A stretch of DNA of 64,000 nt from Chalara sp. BL73 (GCA_918026815.1 CAKJVC010000088.1:186001-250000); one strand, 5' to 3'. Shown: positions 26,727 through 38,294, counted from the first letter of the stretch. Notes: generated from the sequence alone by a model not told the origin. Numbers and translations are program-made.

Positions 26727-27458
26727 GCGGCCGGAATAAGTAACCTGGATGTGGTTTATGCTTAATTAGTTATGGGAAAGACAAACTTCAGATGTAGCCT
26801 TACCCTTTCCTGACGCTCTGGCTTGGAGAGATGAATAGATTGATTATCAAGGGATGAATTGGTGGAAAGATGACACAATTTGAATACTTTGATTCTCCCT
26901 GATCTTGATCATTCTGATTTTTATTGACGAAGAAGCCTAGTCCATCTCTCATGCGTCCCCAGTTCTTTTTTGCTGTAATTTATCGCAAACTTCTAGCATC
27001 TTACAATAGAAACTGCTCGTATTTCTCACAGTATGTTTTATCGCATCCAAAATGTTACCAAAAGATGGGCCGGCCCATTGATATTAGAGCTCGCTTAAGC
27101 CCCTGAATTGATTGATTGTTCAGCCTCCCTTTGCGAGCTTTAATTATGGTAGCCGGAAAGAAGTACGAATTAGTTCCGTATCTGAAGCTATGTTCATAGA
27201 TTGGCTGGCAAGAGATGATTGCCACTTGGCATACGCAGCTGGCAATAAGTGATAATGTGTCTGGTAGCTGTGGGATAATGATGGTTCCTTCCCCCTTTGC
27301 ACCGGCGTGGAAGAGGAGATATGACTCACCACGCTGCTAGAAAATTTGCCAAAGTCGAGAAGATCCACGAGCATAGCCGAATGCTCTATGATTTAGCGTA
27401 TTATATTCAAGCGAGAGAGAAGGGTCTAAAGCTTTGAAAAGTGCAAAATGTGAGAAGG
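26727..27458. other. 3' flank of the Cys-cluster gene and intergenic DNA
   Basis: No gene seen. The right end abuts the tRNA terminator. Confidence 0.5.
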
Positions 27459-27471
27459 AAAAAAAAAAAAA
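27459..27471 (-). terminator. RNA polymerase III terminator of tRNA-iMet
   Basis: A run of 13 A on the plus strand, that is 13 T on the tRNA strand, begins five bases after the tRNA 3' end, as expected for Pol III termination. Confidence 0.9.
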
Positions 27472-27476
27472 GCATA

Positions 27477-27549
27477 TAGCACGGCCTGGTTTTGATCCAG
27501 GGACCTCCGGGTTATGAGCCCGGCGCTGCTTCCACTGCGCCACCGTGCT
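27477..27549 (-). tRNA. initiator tRNA-Met (CAT)
   Basis: A complete 73-nt cloverleaf with no intron. The acceptor stem AGCACGG/CCGTGCT starts with the A1-U72 pair typical of eukaryotic initiators, with discriminator A. The D stem is GCGC/GCGC, the anticodon stem CCGGG/CCCGG has the three consecutive G-C pairs of initiators, with loop CTCATAA and anticodon CAT. The T stem is CCTGG/CCAGG with loop ATCAAAA: A54 in place of T54 marks an initiator, but position 57 is A where the yeast and most other initiators I know have G. The D loop is one base longer than in yeast. A T13 terminator follows. Confidence 0.95.
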
Positions 27550-27964
27550 TTGGATTTAAATTTGATGAAATATATTGTTATTTGGCTCTATGTATGGTAT
27601 CTTGTATGTTAGGTGGATACGAGAGGTTGAAGTTGTGACTCACTGCGCTTGACTTAGTGGAGTAAGAGAGGGAAGCCTGAGGCCATGCTTATTTGATGCT
27701 TTGAACTTCGCATGTAGCGGTATATATTCATGGTATCTATGGCATCAATGTATCGGAGTAGTATGCGTTCTCAGCGTATCGTAATAATATTGAAGCTGGA
27801 ATGGCGATGGAGTAACGCAGACCATTATTTGATCTCTTAGGCTTTAGGCTCCATATCCAGGTCTCTCATGCTCCCCAAGAGTCTACTGGGGGTGCTCTTA
27901 TGCCATGAGACTACACATACCGACCAGTGTCCTTCTGAAATTCTCTTTTTTCTTTTTCGCAATC
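27550..27964. other. intergenic, tRNA upstream and NAA20 3' flank
   Basis: About 415 bp with no gene seen. Confidence 0.5.
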
Positions 27965-28588
27965 TCACCACACATCCTCCGGCCGCACCGCGATATCCTT
28001 CCCGTTCTCCCGTATATGCTTCCTATCCTTATCCCTCTTTAAAGGTTTCCGCATATCATAAGCATCCTCACCATTCTCATTTGTCGGATCACTTGGATCA
28101 TCAACATAATACTCTATTACCCGTCGGAATACCGTATATCCCAATCCATTATACAAAGACTGCGCAACTTTATTGCTTTTCCTGACATACAGGTCGATGA
28201 ACCACGCATCGTATTCATCGCCGGCCAGCTCTAGTGACTGCGAGAGCGTCTGGGCCAGGCCTAGGCGGCGAGCATGGGGAGCGACGGTTAGGGCGGTGAT
28301 ATGTGCGTGGAATGGAAGATAGTGTTCGCTGAACTGAGCCTGTGGCGGAGAAGACTCGAGCTTGGCCATTACTGGAGGCTTGTTAGCTGAATTCGTTGCG
28401 TAAAGGAAAGAGGAGGTACAATAGCCATCAATAGTCCCGTCAGGTCCTTCTGTGACGGTGAAGAGGTGTGGCCAGCGGGCGAGGTAGCTGTAGTAGAAAT
28501 TTAGGTCATAGGTTTCGGTCAGAGGATCAAGGTTGGTGGGGTTGAACTTGAAAACGTCCATGGCGTGGAAGGGGCGAAGAGAGGTCAT
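27965..28588 (-). CDS. NAA20: NatB N-alpha-acetyltransferase catalytic subunit, two exons
   Basis: GNAT acetyltransferase that, with the auxiliary subunit NAA25, acetylates N-termini starting Met-Asp, Met-Glu, Met-Asn or Met-Gln at the ribosome. Exons 28588-28420 and 28371-27965 give 191 aa. The start MTSLRPFHAMDVFKFN and NLDPLTETYDLNFYYSYLAR are diagnostic of NAA20. The splice joins DGYL to MAKLES, then HAHITALTVAPHARRLGLA (acetyl-CoA-binding loop) and WFIDLYVRKSNKVAQSLYN follow. The C-terminal tail is Asp/Lys/Arg-rich with DAYDMRKPLKRDK, also conserved. The 48-nt intron (GTACCT donor, AGCTAAC branch, CCAG acceptor) is a multiple of three and has no stop, so the unspliced message also stays open. 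Confidence 0.92.
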   Translation of the reverse strand: MTSLRPFHAMDVFKFNPTNLDPLTETYDLNFYYSYLARWPHLFTVTEGPDGTIDGYCTSSFLYATNSANKPPVMAKLESSPPQAQFSEHYLPFHAHITALTVAPHARRLGLAQTLSQSLELAGDEYDAWFIDLYVRKSNKVAQSLYNGLGYTVFRRVIEYYVDDPSDPTNENGEDAYDMRKPLKRDKDRKHIRENGKDIAVRPEDVW

Positions 28589-29264
28589 CTTTGAAGGTGA
28601 TTATGCTACCTCTGGATCGTGTATTGGCGCATCTATGTGCTGAAGCTGCATGCGCATGTCTAAATGTGTTGTGTGATTGATATTGATGCACTAGAAGTTT
28701 AAGGTGGGGCCTGTGACGGTGATGTCTGGGCATCTCATGGGGACCTTGATCCCTGTGAGTTCCCCTCAAACACTCTGACCGCTGCATTCGAACACATTTT
28801 TTGTAGACTTACGTTTGCGCTCTCCAATATAACAGTGTACGATGCTTTAACACCCTTAATTTCAGCTTATAAGAGTTTTGGGACTGAATATTCATGCCTT
28901 TATTCTTTTGACTGTAGTGCATCAGCATTAATCTTGTGATAGCAGGGGTCCGGCCGCCAATCGTGAAATGTTCGGAGCAACGCCATCTCAACCTTCATCA
29001 TATTAAATCTGCGATAGTTTGATATACCCTTCGTCTCCACGTCGACACGGTCGCACACTACGATCAACACAAACTAGACTTCGCCTTGCTCTGCGCGTCT
29101 GCCACCGTGTAGCTTAACTGAATCCGCACTTTTGCACAGTACAGGTTAAACTCGAAGGAATCGTCTCCACACGCAGTCATAGATATTCGAATTTCAAAGG
29201 GAAGCACTTCAAGGGCGGAACGGGAGGTATCTGCCAGAGTACCACTGTCGGGTAAGAAGTAACG
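28589..29264. promoter_or_regulatory. divergent intergenic region, NAA20 / 381-aa gene
   Basis: 676 bp between two divergent starts holds both promoters. No specific factor site is convincing by eye. Confidence 0.4.
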
Positions 29265-30456
29265 ATGCCTTCCTCACCGCGTACGCCTAGGCATAGTAGG
29301 CACTCCTCTATCGCAATTAATACACCTGCCGCGAACGACTCAACTCCTAGAAGAAATTCCAAAGCTTCCGTACATTCGCCTCGCACGCCAAACCGTCAGA
29401 GCTTCCACAGATCAGATTCAATCAATATAGATGTGCTTAACAGCGCTGGTCCGACACCACATGCGAATGGATTAGGGCTGGGCAATCTAGCAGATGAGTT
29501 GGCGGATGCTTGGGGTTCAGAGGAGGATGAGGATGAGGAGCTGGACATGAATTTCCAAGAGGCCGCCCAACAGGATGGAGAAACTACGAGGGATAGCGGT
29601 GTGGATGTCACTTCGTCGCCAGTACCCAAGACTTCTAAACCTGCACACTTGATGACGCCTACAGTCAACAGAGGGCATCGGAGACAGCAGAGCGATTATG
29701 ATGGGAGTGACTATGGGGGAGATTCGGACCTGGACTCACCAGGAATACCTACCGCGTTACAGAGGGGCATGGATATGGTGGAAAGTCTGGCGAGGCGCGG
29801 AACAGAAACTACTGGTACAGAGCGGGATGGAGTTGTGGGTAGGGTAATAGAGGGCTTGAAAGATCTGGGTGGCCAGTCTGGGGTAGAAGGAGGTGCTACA
29901 CGGTAGGTTATCAAGTTTCGTTTCAAATATGGTTTCTGACTGGTATAGGCTTATCACTGCACATTCTGCGCTATCTACTCATCTCCTCCACCAAACACGG
30001 CTTCTACAATCTCTAGCATACCCATTATTCTCGCCTTTAACTTTACCCCCCGATGAGGAATTCATCGACGAGCTAATGCCGATACTCGCCAGCCTAGGAG
30101 AATCAATGCCTCGGCCCACGACTGCAGCTTTCAACTCCTTGACGCAACTCCACGGCCTGACTTCGGACCTAGTTCAGACACTTAACTACCTATCTGACAC
30201 CCTACACATGAGCCGGCAAACAACAACAACAGCCTCCCGGCGACTGAAGAGCGCCCGAGAACTCGTAGCCGAGATGCGAAAAGAGGAAGACGAGCGGGAG
30301 GAAGGAGAGCGGTGGCTAACACGAGGGAATTGGTCAGAAAGGCTCGGGAATAGGGAATGCGCTGGTGTATGCGGGGATGTGGTTGGAGGGTTTGAGGAGG
30401 TGTGCAATGGATGGAGGGCTAGACTGGTTGCGCAAGCGGAGTCTGTGGCGGCTTGA
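29265..30456 (+). CDS. unknown 381-aa protein, disordered N-terminus and helical C-terminus, two exons
   Basis: I do not recognise the family. Exons 29265-29902 and 29949-30456 (46-nt intron with GTAGGT donor, TATAG acceptor) sum to 381 codons plus stop. The first 170 residues are Ser/Thr/Pro/Arg-rich with repeated SPRTP and RRNS sites, then an acidic patch EEDEDEELD, suggesting phosphorylation. From about residue 180 there is a helical, leucine-rich domain (LITAHSALSTHLLHQTRLLQ; ELMPILASLGESMPRPTTAA) and a coiled-coil-like segment RRLKSARELVAEMRKEEDER. The final block RGNWSERLGNRECAGVCGDV looks like a conserved motif. No signal peptide or membrane segment. Likely a fungal-specific intracellular protein; function not inferred. 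Confidence 0.85.
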
Positions 30457-31463
30457 ATGCATTACGATAACACGATAGATCTGTTGCATATAATGGTAGC
30501 GGCGGGGGCGTTTGATGAAGATGTTTAGACCTACTAAATGCATGAAGGATGATTTTACGAGCTTGCTATCTGTTGCCTATTTTGGCTGCATTGAAAAACC
30601 AGTGATCGTTGGCCTCATACGCATAGTATGCGAATATTGGAACGTCCGCAAATGTAGGTGCGTCTTTTCATTTGCGCCATATGTTTATTGCATATTATAA
30701 TCATTATTGCCGCCTAAGCTTTAGTTTCTTAATATTTTGGCCCAACATGTCGTACACTTCGGCTAGACATCCCCCTCTCATACCCCTTTTCTAAGCGAAA
30801 TCCCGTACGAGAAGCACTTGTACGCTTACACAATGCTTTTTAATTAAGATCTGGACCCATGGTGGAGAGTCTGCGGCCAACCGCACACTTCTGCTTGAAT
30901 CACGGAGCCATGTCTGGCTTGAGGGGCCTTCCAGCCAACTTCTGCTCCTTGTTTCACCGCGGCTCTGCATCGTTGAAACTTCTCTTCTGGCATCAACAAC
31001 AAGTAGTAACCGTCTGCTCCTCAAGATGTGTCAACAAAATTACCAAAATATATTCACGCGGCGAGTAACCCGCTGTTGCCTGTATGACTACTAGATCACT
31101 GGCTCAAATCTACTGTTTTTCCCATCACCAGCTGAGGCAGAGCGAAGTGATTCAGTGCACTGATGTTAGTGGAGAGATTGAGTTAGTGTTTGAGGAAAGA
31201 AAGAGATTCGATTACTGAGGCGTTTTATGTGTCGATTTATGGACTGGCGCTTAGATCAGGCATATTTGGCAATGATATTCGCTAGCATTTTCAAGGAATG
31301 CTACTCAATGACACTATGTTCTGCTATGAGAAAGAAATCTGCAAATGATCCTGTGTCAGTTGCCAGAGTTGTGAAGCCATGAGATGCCAGCACACCAGCA
31401 TATCCTCTGTTTGTATAATCTATCATCTAATTGCCCATGCTCATCCCTTCATAAAGTTCTGTT
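30457..31463. other. convergent intergenic region
   Basis: 3' flanks of the 381-aa gene (+) and of the ARMT1-like gene (-). No gene seen. Confidence 0.5.
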
Positions 31464-33113
31464 TCATCGTCCGGCGGAAAACGACACAACCGCCCACTTT
31501 CCATTCCACGCCCATTTCCGCGCTCCGCTGTCCCCACCCCCACCATCAATAGCTCTAAGTTTCTCATCTTCACCAGGTTTGAGACCAACTACAACATCTG
31601 CCTTGCATGTCCGCAATGCAAGAACGTTGACACCAGATCCTGGGCCTAATGGGCCTATTGCGGTGGCGAAGGGTGTGGTTGGATCCCACATACCCTGTAT
31701 TCGTTAAATACTGTATTTCTTAGATGCTGTTAGAAGGCTCAACTTACATCACCAGTCAACTTTCTATAGTTCAAGTCTCCCTTAAAAATCACCAACTCAC
31801 TCTCCTTTAAGTCTTCATAGAGGCTAGGAGCTGAAGTAGGTAATCGCCAAAAACTTCCTCCTTCGGTCCAGAATCTGTTGCTTCTGAGTATCAATTGTCC
31901 TTCAGCATGGAACTTGCTCCATTCCGAGAACAGGAATGAAAGTTCATCCTCCTCCTTCGATGATAGTGGTGTTGGGTTATTCCCAGAATTCTTCTCGTCG
32001 TCGGATGGCGTTGAATAGAATGATTGAGCGTCGGTTAATGCTCCGAGAAGAGCTGCAAAATCGGCCGGCACAACATCTGAAACAAACCATGGAATAGTTT
32101 TTGGGTGTAGGATAACATGAGTCGCAAGCCCCGAGGAGAGAAGATATCCGGCCAAGATAAGATCCACATAAAGCTCGAATCCAGCATTGTCCAGGACAAT
32201 ATCAACCCGACGCTCCTGTTTTCGGCTTTCCCTAGCCTCTACCAAGCGGTCATACACAGCTTCTAGATCATTGATGAGGATGTTCTTTTCCGATGCCTTA
32301 CGCGCTTCAGAACCTTGTAACTTTTGGATGTCTTCGTAGGTTAGGGAGGTCAACAATGACAGATCCGTGGCATTTCCCCATAGACATATCTCGCACATTT
32401 CCATGAAGACCAGCTTTTCAGCGCCTCCCACCTGCTCTTGTTTGCTCTCCAATGCCTTCACTAAGTCGTGGTAACGGCTTGCGAGCTCGATCACAGCAGG
32501 ACGAGATGATCGGAAAGTAGACATCTTTTGGCGAGCAAATACATCGTATGCTTTCCAGTACTTGGAGAGCGCAAACGCTGTTGCTATACGCCTACTCGGT
32601 TTAGCCATAAGCCTAGCATAAAGTAATGAGATAAGTACCGATAAAGGTAGCATTCTGCGTATAGCCATGGAACATTGAACCAAGACGGACTTCCTAATTG
32701 CTCTAGCTCCTTGTTGTATCCCTCGATATCCGGCTGTCCATCATCAGGAAGAGGACTGTACAGTTAGCGAGAGAGAGAATCCAGAATAGAAGCTCCCTAC
32801 CTTAGTTTCCGGTCATGCTGTAGCTCATACTTGAGTTTCGCCAGTTCTGACACAATATGCTTTCCTTCACTTTGCTTTTCGCCTTCAGCATCTGATACTG
32901 CCTTATGCACATCATCTATAGCGCCAGTCTTCTAGGTCAGCAAGTTCCATCTCAGCATAGACAATACTTACGATAATAACTGGCCAACGGTCTCTCGCTG
33001 AGATGTATGCGAAGGAAGTTTTGTCAGAAGTCGAAGAAGGAGCTGTTTTGGGTTAATACTAATTGCAGCTTCTATGGCGAACGTAACCTACCAGTCTTTG
33101 TATCATACTCCAT
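31464..33113 (-). CDS. ARMT1/DUF89 family metal-dependent phosphatase, six exons
   Basis: Member of the DUF89 family (yeast YMR027W, human ARMT1), described as metal-dependent phosphatases acting on damaged sugar phosphates; a protein carboxyl methyltransferase role has also been reported for the human protein. Exons 33113-33092, 33042-32972, 32928-32801, 32755-32639, 32591-31748 and 31694-31464 give 470 aa. The joined start is MEYDTKTAPSSTSDKTSFAY then ARDRWPVIITGAIDDVHK, as in fungal homologues. Later blocks are SWFNVPWLYAECYLYRRI, the metal-site block VDIVLDNAGFELYVDLILA, FKGDLNYRKLTGD and the C-terminal MWDPTTPFATAIGPL and LRTCKADVVVGLKPG. Introns are very short (43-53 nt). The second intron could end at either of two adjacent AGs; the 43-nt choice restores the expected ITGAIDD. 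Confidence 0.92.
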
Positions 33114-34809
33114 CTTGGCACTATTGGTCTTATGTGGAGGATTCACAAGCTCGCAAGATGTTTACAATGAGTATTTATTCTGCAGTCTACGGAGTGCAGG
33201 ACGGCGGGGTCGGTGGGGTTAACAGAAGTGCGGCCGCAACCCCGCATGCTTCTCGATACTAAATGCACCTTGAGCAGCAATATATTCTTTGGCTAAGCCT
33301 GTCTCAAAGCCACACCCAAAAAAAAGCACAATACTTAATATAATCGTCCTTCTAATGGTGAATGTTCAAGAGATCACGGCTTTTAGACTATTCGTATACT
33401 CCCGTTCATTCTGTTAATCACATGGAACACATTACCTCACCAGAACATTGCGCTTTCAGACTGCCCAAGTCGAGCAGATTTTGCATTCAGGTTGCCACAA
33501 GAAGGTTCAAATGCGGCTCTCCTATCATGTTTATGTAGGCCGTTCTTCTTATTGAAAATGCTGCTGTGAATGATATGAGGCGCCTAACAAGTTCTAACTA
33601 CTAGATATACTGACTAAGACGATAGAGACTTGCGAATTTGGGGATAGTATTTATAACAACTCAGCGTTTAAAAGCACTGCGGATGGGTTGGTCGCCACTC
33701 AAAAATAAATCTAAGCCAGTGTAATTGAGATCTTACTCGGGTGTGCCTATCGCGTCAATATCCGTTCATCCAAAATATTAGAGTCATCTCAAAGGAAAAC
33801 TGTGGCCTCGAGTGTAGCCCATCGACCAATTCCGAGATATGAATTTGAGTTTTATTCGATCTTTAGCGTATATAACATCAAAGGGGACAGCGAAAACGAT
33901 ATCAAGCAAAATGAATACAAAAAGCAACAATACCGCACTTCCAGCAAAATCTGGATGTAGGCATGAGGGAATTGTTGCTATCTCGTGGCTCAATGGCGAA
34001 CTTTCTGCACCAAAACTCAACAAACCATATATAGGCACGAATGTGTTTCAAAAATACAATAGAGAAAGTGCGTTTTTCTTTTCGCATATATGAACAGTTT
34101 CTATGCGTGGCAACGAGAAAATCATCTGTCTTGACCGTGAAAGATGATACAAATGAGTTTAGTGCGCTCAGGTAATCGCCCCATGTATTCGCAATTTACG
34201 AGGAGAAAGCATCAGGCGACGCATGCTATTCTCGAAGTGAAATTATACTCTTCGAGGTTTGAATCGATTTTTACTTTCCTCAAAAGCCCCAATCGGCGTA
34301 TACCAATTAATGTAATGGAGATTGCGAGCGACTATGGCCAAGTATAAAAAAACTATGAGTGGATCCCGCCATGATGTTGAGGCGAGACAAAACTTTGAGA
34401 GAAGTCCGACGTTAACTAGTGCATTGAATGGGGCAGCACAGTAAGTGAAAAATAATGATCTCCTCCAGAATGCCGATCGAAGTTAGTAACTCTTCTGTCT
34501 TAGAAACAAATTGAAGCTGATCTGTTCTCCAACATTTCAGTATTGGGTAGCCAACGTATTTAGTAATATACAACAGCTTATAGAACGTTGTCACCTACCC
34601 CCTGAGCCATGTGGCACTCTTCACTAACCTAGAAACTCAACCATTTTCAAACTTATTGACGGGAACCCCATTAACTAAACTAATTTCAACACGCAACAGT
34701 TTACCTTTGAAAGCGTTGTCTTTCCATAACATCGATCGATTGGCTGAAGCATTTCCGTAGCTGTACTCTTCCCAAATCGCCGAGTAAGAACGGACAATTT
34801 CTGGGCACG
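33114..34809. other. AT-rich intergenic region
   Basis: About 1.7 kb with promoter of the ARMT1-like gene at its left and of the 323-aa gene at its right. Short open frames have no motif support; no RNA gene seen. Confidence 0.5.
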
Positions 34810-35855
34810 ATGACTGAGGATGATTTCATCGATCCCAGATCTAGACTCGATACAGGCGAATCAGAACTTCTCGATGAGATTATCTCACAGATGCCTGATG
34901 CCCAAGTTACCCTGTTCTACAACAATTTCGCGGAAAGGGGGCACGGTAGCGACCTATCACGACAGGTTGCGGACATCGAGAGAGATATAAAACGGAAAAA
35001 TGGAGAGGAGCTTATTTGGTGGTACAATTGCACCAGCCCAGGGTTCTTCAAGCATCTTCAGAGCCCGAAAAACGGAGGCAAGAATAATAACCATAGATAT
35101 CTGATTTCCTTGGCACTAGCCTACACGGCGAAGAAAACGGTGTGCGTGCTCACACCGCCAGGAGGCGACCCATTACGGAAGCCCGAGGGCATAAGATCTT
35201 GCTGGCATGATACTGAGTTGCAACTATTGCTCCAATTAAAACAGGTGCAGCGGATTGTGCATTGCTGGGAGGAGTCTTCTCCAGATGGATGTGTGACAGT
35301 ACTGAAGAAAGTTGTGTGGAGAGGTGAGGCGCCTTGGGACCCATTGTGGGATCAAAGTACAATACGGCGACTTGGAGATGACATATATATACCCGCGGAG
35401 GAGCAAGAAGGTAAGATTTCCCAAAAAACTGCGATGTCGCAGATATCGCATATTAAATATGCAAGTTTTGACTAAGGCGTCAAGAAACATATAAGGGAGG
35501 ATCCAAGGCAAACTCAGAAAATGAGGCAGGCGGCGTTCCCGAAGGAGCTTATGATGAAAATAAGGCGGACATCATTGCCAAAGAAGAAGATGACGAGAGT
35601 GATATTTCGATTCGGCAAGTTTGGATCTTGGAAGGTGAAGCCAGCGATGAAAGAACTTCGCCTTCTGAAGACACCGAATACAAAATCGACCATTACCGCA
35701 GAATAGGAAGAATGCTTGAAGAGAAGAGGTACAATGAACATACAAAGGAACTGGAAGCAGAAGGTATCGGCCTCCTAGTTGGAGAGGAAATGCGCCATCA
35801 AGCACATGTCAAGTCAAGTAGATCCCGACGACTAAGAAACGCACCAGCTGAATAG
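34810..35855 (+). CDS. unknown 323-aa protein, two exons
   Basis: I do not recognise a family. Exon 1 34810-35410 ends at a GTAAGA donor; the best acceptor is at 35484 (TGACTAAG branch, CAAG acceptor), with exon 2 35485-35855. The exon lengths sum to 324 codons. Exon 1 encodes a compact, possibly globular domain with Trp- and Cys-containing segments such as ELIWWYNCTSPGFFKHL and LALAYTAKKTVCVLTPPGG and then VQRIVHCWEES. Exon 2 encodes a Glu/Asp/Arg/Lys-rich, probably helical tail (RRIGRMLEEKRYNEHTKELE) ending in a basic patch SRSRRLRN. No signal peptide. An alternative acceptor GGGAG at 35493 keeps the same frame and drops three codons. Likely lineage-restricted. Confidence 0.7.
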
Positions 35856-37325
35856 CGGAAGTTATATAATAAAATTGAAGAACTTTAGCCCCTGCATGAC
35901 CGATGCGAGGGGTTGAGAGTCCAACATCTCGAGTGTATAATGGGACTGAAGGAGCATCAGACGTCTCATGAAATACCTGACATTGTTGGCGAGGGCGGCT
36001 CATCTAGACTTTTATTTCTTGCCACCACGCCGTGAAGGGGATAAAATTTCTCATGCTGTAGTTAATTGAACGAAACTAAATCTATGGAAGTTGCCAAAAT
36101 TATGGATTGCCCAACGATTAGGGATATGAGGATGCACATGTCGTTCCCCTATGCCAAGTCTTCAGCTATCAGAACTTTGGGCACATCGATCGCTTCACAA
36201 GGCGCATCGCACCGTCAGAGGACCACGAGATGTTATATAAAGCTTGCAAGCGGCCTTCGCTGCCGAAACATGCAAAGCGCAAGCCAGCCTGATAGAATGC
36301 CTCATTCAGATATGAGTAATAACGTATGCCCAATATCCAAAATCTCATACAGGAGCTTCCATCCCAAGCGAGGTTCACGTGCCTCGCCTGTCACCAGCCC
36401 TCCCCCCCTTTTCTGCCCTCCGAGAATAGCAAGTTAGCCGAGAGTCAACGGCGCATGCCGTGGCATAACCGCCGCCCAACCCACGTCCCTCTCTCCCAAA
36501 CATATATTCCGTATCGGGCACCACTTCCGCATCCGTCCTGACCGAAAAAAATATATCCCTTCCCGTCTCATCTGGGCAGGAGATGTCATCAGCGGAGCGG
36601 CCGCCACAACGTACGGCTTCACCCGTGAAAACCACTTGTCCTCGTCACGTTTTACGACAGGACGCCCAAAGACCCGTTCCCGGGCTCGGCGCCATAGCTA
36701 ACCTTCCCTACGCTATTGAGAGCGCTAGATACGTGGCATGCTAGGGTTTCTATTACTGGGAGGGGCAACAGATTCTGGACATCGATCGGGTTGACAACAT
36801 CTAGGACCGTTCGCGCTAAGATGCGATTACCAAGTTATGTCATGCGGTGGCGCTTTAGAGTTGATGCGTGTGATGGCCTTGAGTGTATTTGCATGCACGC
36901 CTAGGGATCTTGCGCTTTTTGCAAAAGAAATGTAATTGGAGATAGGCCGTGACGTCCGCGGATTGACTATACTCGCAACTAGGTATTAGTAGGTGTACGG
37001 CTTTGACCATTAAGGTCCTGATACAGAGAAAGGAGTATCCAAAACGTGTTTAATAATTTAATATTACGTTCCATGTCTAATATGTACATTGAATTTATTC
37101 TCCGTCCTTCATTATGATAAGCGCCGCGAGGCGCCATACATGCGCTTCATTCATTCATATTCCAAGATCCTGATATAAACTCCCATTTTCTCCGTACCCA
37201 TGTATCAATGCGGCCTGAAAAAATGAATGTGATGTGCCGTTAAAGGTTCGTTAAAATCGTATGCTAGAATCTCATAACCCTCATATATACTTTCGTTATT
37301 AATAATGAAATAATGATGCATAGTT
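35856..37325. other. convergent intergenic region
   Basis: About 1.5 kb. A C-rich stretch at 36,390-36,720 contains open frames on both strands but none has motif or splice support. No gene seen. Confidence 0.45.
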
Positions 37326-38294
37326 TTATGCCAGAACAAGGACAGCCATAGCACCAACAACAGCAAAGGCCATAGGTGCGTTGGTCGGTGCAGCGGCCCC
37401 AGATGATATCTGAATTGGAGCCGAGGTGGTTGGCACTGGCGAGGCAGTTGTCAGGATGGTAGTTGGTGGTGGAGTGACAACCACTGGAGGAGGAGTGAAT
37501 GTGCTCGACACTGGGATCAGCACGGTGCTGTAAAAGGTTCCGCCATTAGCGGTAGAAGTCCTTTCCGAGGGGTAGGTCAAAATTTGAGTAACCGGTACGC
37601 TAGTGACAAGCGTTATTGCGGTAGAAACAGTGGCCTTGGTGGTGGGCGGTTCGGTCACCGACGTGACGGTGTATGTTTTGGTGACCAGGACGGTGCCGGT
37701 AACAGTATGGGTGAGAACAATTGTATGGCCCGCGCTTACTGTCGTATAAACTGTCTCATATGCGGATTTGGTGGTGTAGACTTTGGTAGTTTCATATTCG
37801 GTGGCGATGGCTGTTGTATATTCAACAATAGTGGTGGGGACCTTAACGACGATGACTGAGGTGCTGGTGTAGATTACTTCAACAGGGTAGCCAGAGACCG
37901 TCTTGGTGGTAGTGACAGGGCAGAGAGACGTAGATGTTGAATAGACGTAAGAGACAAAGGTCTTGGTTACTGGAGGGAGGGTGGTGCTGGGAGATGTTAG
38001 CTTCTCATCATGTGCATTGCGAAGGAGGTAGAGGGCTTACTATTGCTCAATCGTTGTTGACTTCTTAATAGTAACGAGTGAAGTTGTAAGATACGTCTTT
38101 GTAATGGTACTACCTCCAATAGTCTTCGTTTCTGTTACAGGGCAGACCGTGGTAACAGTCTCGTAAACCACGCTGGTGGTGGCTTCGTACTTGGGTGGAA
38201 GGGTCACGGTCTGCTCAGGATTTGAGGGATGATGATTTCCAGTTGCCAAAGCACAAGTGGCAAATGCCAACGCAGCAACGAGAACAGACTTCAT
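37326..38294 (-). CDS. GPI-anchored Thr/Ser/Val-rich cell-wall protein, two exons
   Basis: Secreted wall or surface protein. Exons 38294-38041 and 37986-37326 (54-nt intron) give 304 aa. The start MKSVLVAALAFATCALATG is a signal peptide. The body is built of beta-prone Thr/Val/Tyr-rich sequence with two related units: VVYETVTTVCPVTETKTIGG and VYSTSTSLCPVTTTKTVSGY, each with one Cys in a CPVT.TKT core, followed by YTT segments. After these come Thr/Pro-rich O-glycosylation-type repeats (PPPVVVTPPPTTILTT). The C-terminus has a small-residue omega region SSGAAAPTNA and a hydrophobic tail MAFAVVGAMAVLVLA, a typical GPI signal. The composition resembles other fungal GPI-anchored adhesin-like proteins; ligand unknown. 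Confidence 0.88.

Noticed and set aside
35312..35706. Lys/Arg-rich frames overlapping exon 2 of the 323-aa gene
   Set aside because: Another frame over the same bases gives a longer, balanced acidic/basic tail that joins to exon 1 with proper splice signals.
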